Positions 5,558 through 7,753 of a stretch of 7,753 nt of DNA are shown here, piece by piece. The notes beneath the pieces are model-generated. The model saw only the letters and a list, made by a program, of their open reading frames with translations. It was not told where the DNA came from and did not search any database. The position numbers and the translations under genes are program-made. Every line of letters begins with the position of its first letter. Positions within the stretch are counted from its first letter, which is position 1. The DNA comes from an uncultured bacterium. GTDB lineage: Bacteria; Patescibacteriota; Minisyncoccia; Phycocordibacterales; CAIZIN01. The DNA is taken from NCBI GenBank assembly GCA_903933085.1, contig CAIZIN010000041.1, forward strand, positions 1 to 7,753, read 5' to 3'.

Positions 5558-5584
5558 TTAATATCTAATTGTCACTATTGTCAA
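5558..5584 (-). promoter_or_regulatory. Candidate promoter and direct repeat for the HNH-like gene
   Basis: A perfect -35 box TTGACA (5584-5579) is followed by TATTAA (5563-5558) at 15 bp, or TTAAAG at 17 bp. Neither -10 is ideal. TGACAAT occurs twice on the minus strand with a 9-bp period (5583-5577 and 5574-5568), overlapping the -35 box and spacer, as an operator might. The leader to the ATG would be about 40 bases. Confidence 0.4.
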
Positions 5585-5624
5585 AACCTGCCCGAAATGT
5601 TCATGTATGCTGACACATAACTCA

Positions 5625-5684
5625 TAACAAATAACCCAATATTGAATTGTTGGTATTTGGATTTTGACTTTCAGTTATTTGTTA
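5625..5684. repeat. 11-bp inverted repeat at the malic enzyme 3' end
   Basis: taacaaataac (5625-5635) and gttatttgtta (5674-5684) are perfect inverted copies. With small gaps the match extends outward to about 20 bases each side, into the last codons of the malic enzyme gene (stop at 5689). There is no T tail. It may act as an mRNA 3' hairpin or be a small repeat. Confidence 0.45.
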
Positions 5685-5688
5685 ATGA

Positions 5689-6849
5689 TTATGAATTATA
5701 TGTTTTACAAATTGCCTGTGCCACTGCCTTAGCCACTCTCCTATCAAAAGGGCTCGGGATTATATAGTCTTTTTTTAGTTCGGTTTTTTTAACTAATCCT
5801 GCAATTGCATAAGCTGTTGCAATCTTCATTTCTTCTGTAATTTTTTTTGCACCAACATCAAGTACTCCGCGGAAAATCCCAGGAAAGGCTAAAACATTAT
5901 TTATTTGGTTTGGATAATCTGAACGGCCTGTTCCAAAAACAGCAATTTTTGTTTTTTTAGCATCTTCGTACGAAATCTCAGGAGCGGGATTTGCCATCGC
6001 AAAAACAATTGGTTCATCGGCCATACTTTCCACCCATTCTTTTTTCAAAACATTTGCAGTTGAAACACCGATAAATACATCTGTATTTTTAATCGCTATA
6101 TCCAGCCCTCCAACTAATTTTATTTTATTGGTAAGCTTTGCCATCTCAGCTTTAGAAGGATTCAAGCCGTCTCGGCCATGATGTAAAATCCCTTTACTAT
6201 CCACAATTATCATCTCATTTGCGGATACACCGGCTTTGATTAAAAGTTTCGCTACAGCTGTCGCAGCAGCTCCTGCCCCATTTATTACAACCTTAATTTT
6301 TTTAATATCTTTTTTAACAATTTTTAAAGCATTAATAAGAGCTGCCAAAACAACTATAGCAGTACCATGTTGATCATCATGAAAAACCGGAATATCTAAT
6401 TGCTTTTTTAATTGCTCCTCAATATAAAAACAATTTGGCGCTGAAATATCCTCTAAATTTATTCCACCAAAAGTTGGTGCCAAAGCTTTCACTATTTCAA
6501 TTATTTTTTCAGGATCTTGTGTATCAAGACAAATTGGAAAAGCATCAACATTTGCAAACTCTTTAAAAAGGATAGCTTTCCCTTCCATAACTGGCATAGC
6601 CGCATAGGGGCCAATATTCCCCAACCCAAGAACAGCTGAGCCATCTGTAACCACAGCCACTGTATTTCCCCTCAGAGTATAAGCATTCACCTGCTTTTGA
6701 TCTTTATGTATAAGTCGACACACTTCAGCTACTCCTGGAGTATACGCAGTAGATAAATCCGCCTTTGTTTTAAGCGGTACTTTAGATTTTAATTCCATCT
6801 TTCCCCCATGTTTTTTATGTAATTCCAGTGCTTTTTTGTTGTAATCCAT
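5689..6849 (-). CDS. Malic enzyme (oxaloacetate-decarboxylating malate dehydrogenase)
   Basis: This enzyme oxidatively decarboxylates malate to pyruvate and CO2, reducing NAD(P)+. From ATG at 6849 it has 386 residues, typical of short bacterial malic enzymes without a phosphotransacetylase domain. Catalytic and metal residues are present: Y36 in STAYTPGVAEV, K91 in MEGKA, E133-D134 in NLEDI and D158-D159 in FHDDQHGTA. The Rossmann loop is GAGAAA (191-196). Strand two ends in IIVDSKG with D217, which favours NAD over NADP. A longer reading from TTG at 6867 adds MCYHSI, but that stretch contains an extended -10 box and is unlikely to be translated. There is no Shine-Dalgarno site. Neighbours are unrelated, so it is probably transcribed alone. 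In a fermentative, reduced genome it would be a source of pyruvate and reduced cofactor. The stop is TAA. Confidence 0.95.
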   Translation of the reverse strand: MDYNKKALELHKKHGGKMELKSKVPLKTKADLSTAYTPGVAEVCRLIHKDQKQVNAYTLRGNTVAVVTDGSAVLGLGNIGPYAAMPVMEGKAILFKEFANVDAFPICLDTQDPEKIIEIVKALAPTFGGINLEDISAPNCFYIEEQLKKQLDIPVFHDDQHGTAIVVLAALINALKIVKKDIKKIKVVINGAGAAATAVAKLLIKAGVSANEMIIVDSKGILHHGRDGLNPSKAEMAKLTNKIKLVGGLDIAIKNTDVFIGVSTANVLKKEWVESMADEPIVFAMANPAPEISYEDAKKTKIAVFGTGRSDYPNQINNVLAFPGIFRGVLDVGAKKITEEMKIATAYAIAGLVKKTELKKDYIIPSPFDRRVAKAVAQAICKTYNS

Positions 6850-6855
6850 AATAGA

Positions 6856-6864
6856 ATGATAGCA
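6856..6864 (-). promoter_or_regulatory. Extended -10 box abutting the malic enzyme start
   Basis: TGCTATCAT on the minus strand (6864-6856) ends only six bases before the ATG at 6849. A transcript starting at the usual distance would begin at or next to the start codon, giving a leaderless mRNA. This fits the missing Shine-Dalgarno site. No clear -35 box is seen. Confidence 0.45.
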
Positions 6865-6881
6865 CAATGAAAAAGAATTAT

Positions 6882-6902
6882 GAATTAAGATTTAAGAATT
6901 AG
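6882..6902. repeat. 21-bp AT-rich intergenic word, copy 2
   Basis: Perfect inverted copy of 1228-1248, in the 71-bp gap between the four-helix membrane protein gene and the malic enzyme start. Confidence 0.7.
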
Positions 6903-6920
6903 GAATGTTAATTAAAAAAA

Positions 6921-7298
6921 TCACAAACCTACAGACTTACTTATCAGCCAAAATATAACTCCGGCAACTCCCCACATAGGTATTGTGAGCCAACTTGTAT
7001 AACCACCAATCTTAAATCTTTCATACGTCCATAATCTTTTATTCAAAGTCTTATGATATACAAAACCTAACCCATACTCTAATACAATTCCAATAATTGC
7101 ACTTCTAATAAAAAGTAATATGACTTTATTTCCAAAAAAATAAGCCAAACCAAGGGAACATACAACTGGAACAAACATTAAAGCAACATATTCGCTCCAT
7201 CTAAATAATTTGGTTTTCCTTCCATACAAAATAGAAAAATAAAAACCTAGCAAAGATAATAATCCAAACACAATTAAAATTAAAGAAAATTCACTCAT
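6921..7298 (-). CDS. Four-helix membrane protein, function unknown
   Basis: This 125-residue integral membrane protein has predicted helices at about 2-24, 36-56, 58-80 and 102-121. The stretch from 74 to 113 looks conserved rather than merely hydrophobic: EYGLGFVYHK, RLWTYERF, then GGYTSWL and IPMWGVAG. The order of E-Y-x-x-G, R-x-W-x-Y, G and P-x-WG recalls the PF06541 (CmpB-like 'putative ABC-transporter') family, but the match is by eye and weak. It ends in TGA, the only one in the window, which argues against TGA recoding. ATG at 7298 has no Shine-Dalgarno site; an extended -10 box ends eight bases upstream. It is probably transcribed separately from the repair gene upstream, across a 111-bp gap holding a perfect palindrome. 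Confidence 0.75.
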   Translation of the reverse strand: MSEFSLILIVFGLLSLLGFYFSILYGRKTKLFRWSEYVALMFVPVVCSLGLAYFFGNKVILLFIRSAIIGIVLEYGLGFVYHKTLNKRLWTYERFKIGGYTSWLTIPMWGVAGVIFWLISKSVGL

Positions 7299-7306
7299 TT
7301 GAATTT

Positions 7307-7315
7307 ATTATAACA
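7307..7315 (-). promoter_or_regulatory. Extended -10 box just before the four-helix membrane protein
   Basis: TGTTATAAT on the minus strand (7315-7307) is a perfect extended -10 element ending eight bases before the ATG at 7298. The expected transcript would start within a base or two of the ATG. No -35 box is visible, which is acceptable for an extended -10 promoter. Confidence 0.55.
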
Positions 7316-7366
7316 CACATAAACAATCTGGATATTACAGCTCCAATCATTTCTTATTTTTAAGCA

Positions 7367-7401
7367 GGGGTACGATTAATCGTACCCCCCCCCAAAAAAA
7401 A
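7367..7401. repeat. Perfect 22-bp palindrome followed by C and A runs
   Basis: ggggtacgatt (7367-7377) and aatcgtacccc (7378-7388) form a perfect palindrome. It is extended by more C to a C9 run (7385-7393) and then A8 (7394-7401). It lies 9 to 43 bases past the stop of the repair gene. On the minus strand the T8 precedes the hairpin instead of following it, so it is not a standard terminator for that gene; nor is there a T tail on the plus strand. It may be an operator or a slippage-prone hairpin. Confidence 0.6.
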
Positions 7402-7409
7402 TATAAATT

Positions 7410-7753
7410 TTATTTCTGCATATAATACCTCCTAAATTCTTCTGGTAATCTTTCGATAGAATATCGGAGAGCTGTTCTTGGCATAGTTTTAGCATGTTTT
7501 TTCAGGAAATCATGAAGTAACTTTTCATCTTTCTTTCCAACCTCACGGAGAGTCCAGCCGACAGCTTTGTGTATTAGGTCGTGTTTATCTTGTAAAAGTA
7601 TTTCAGCAAATTTCAAAGAATCTGAAAAATCATTTTCTCGGATAAAATAAAAGGTGGAAATTATTGCAATGCGTTTTTCCCAAAGATTTTTAGATTGAAC
7701 AAGTTTATATAAAAAACTTCTATCCTTATCAAATAGATATGCTCCAACAATCC
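7410..7753 (-). CDS. DNA alkylation repair protein, AlkD-like (5' partial)
   Basis: This is the C-terminal 114 codons of a HEAT-like-repeat DNA glycosylase that excises alkylated bases; the start lies beyond the right edge. Reading frame begins at 7751 with IVGAYLFDKDRSFLYKLVQS. Family signatures follow in order: NLWEKRIAIISTFYFI (tryptophan and arginine of the substrate pocket), DLIHKAVGWTLREVGKKD, then MPRTALRYSIERLPEE and a terminal RRYYMQK. The conserved catalytic aspartate would be just upstream and is not in the window. A shorter reading from an internal TTG at 7616 would miss half the visible conserved region and is not the true start. The stop is TAA. It probably acts alone in the cytoplasm; the next gene downstream has its own promoter candidate. 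Confidence 0.9.
   Translation of the reverse strand, partial: IVGAYLFDKDRSFLYKLVQSKNLWEKRIAIISTFYFIRENDFSDSLKFAEILLQDKHDLIHKAVGWTLREVGKKDEKLLHDFLKKHAKTMPRTALRYSIERLPEEFRRYYMQK

Noticed and set aside
6921..6923. TGA recoding as in Gracilibacteria or Absconditabacteria
   Set aside because: TGA serves as a sensible stop for the four-helix membrane protein, and none of the other genes needs in-frame TGA read-through.
7410..7616. Complete 68-residue gene starting at TTG 7616
   Set aside because: The frame stays open with AlkD-like sequence to the window edge, so this is only the tail of a longer gene.
1..7753. CRISPR array or complete insertion sequence
   Set aside because: No regularly spaced direct repeats and no transposase coding sequence are present.

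Overview
The window is AT-rich and almost entirely coded on the minus strand. It has nine complete genes and one gene cut by the right edge. Several things suggest a Candidate Phyla Radiation (Patescibacteria) genome. Genes are compact, Shine-Dalgarno sites are nearly absent, and short AT-rich intergenic fillers of the 'attcttaaatcttaatt' type recur. There is also a small HNH-like protein with a basic start and an HHRIPR motif, a VKOR-type thioredoxin, and several small orphan membrane proteins. This is inference from gene content and style; no rRNA or marker gene is present. TGA ends one gene, so nothing points to a TGA-recoding lineage.

In the direction of transcription (high to low coordinates), the window opens with the C-terminal part of an AlkD-type DNA alkylation repair glycosylase. 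Next come a four-helix membrane protein of unknown role, an NAD-type malic enzyme, the HNH-like protein with an internal duplication, and an M29 aminopeptidase. A 369-bp gap then holds a REP-like palindrome, an 11-bp inverted repeat and a possible promoter. After it lies a probable thiol-redox cluster: a CcdA-like membrane thiol transporter, a cysteine-containing helical protein of unknown function, and a membrane-anchored CSHC thioredoxin. A small membrane protein follows, and last a DUF1566/Lcl-type protein. The final 250 bases hold a GC-rich region that can fold extensively and has no convincing gene.

The thiol cluster probably moves reducing equivalents from the cytoplasm across the membrane (CcdA-like, cysteines C21 and C142) to the exported thioredoxin domain (C60/C63). 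No VKOR is visible, although this thioredoxin type is the one usually attached to VKOR. Malic enzyme and aminopeptidase are stand-alone metabolic genes, supplying pyruvate with reduced cofactor and free amino acids respectively.

Most notable are: (1) a run of ten G in the exact 17-bp spacer of a candidate promoter for the DUF1566 gene, the geometry of a phase-variable promoter; (2) two similar hairpins bracketing that gene, with a foldable GC-rich region behind it; (3) extended -10 boxes 6 to 8 bp from two start codons, suggesting leaderless mRNAs; (4) TAG as the stop codon of seven of ten genes; (5) an internal duplication in the HNH-like protein; (6) a 120-bp nested palindromic element immediately after a stop codon.
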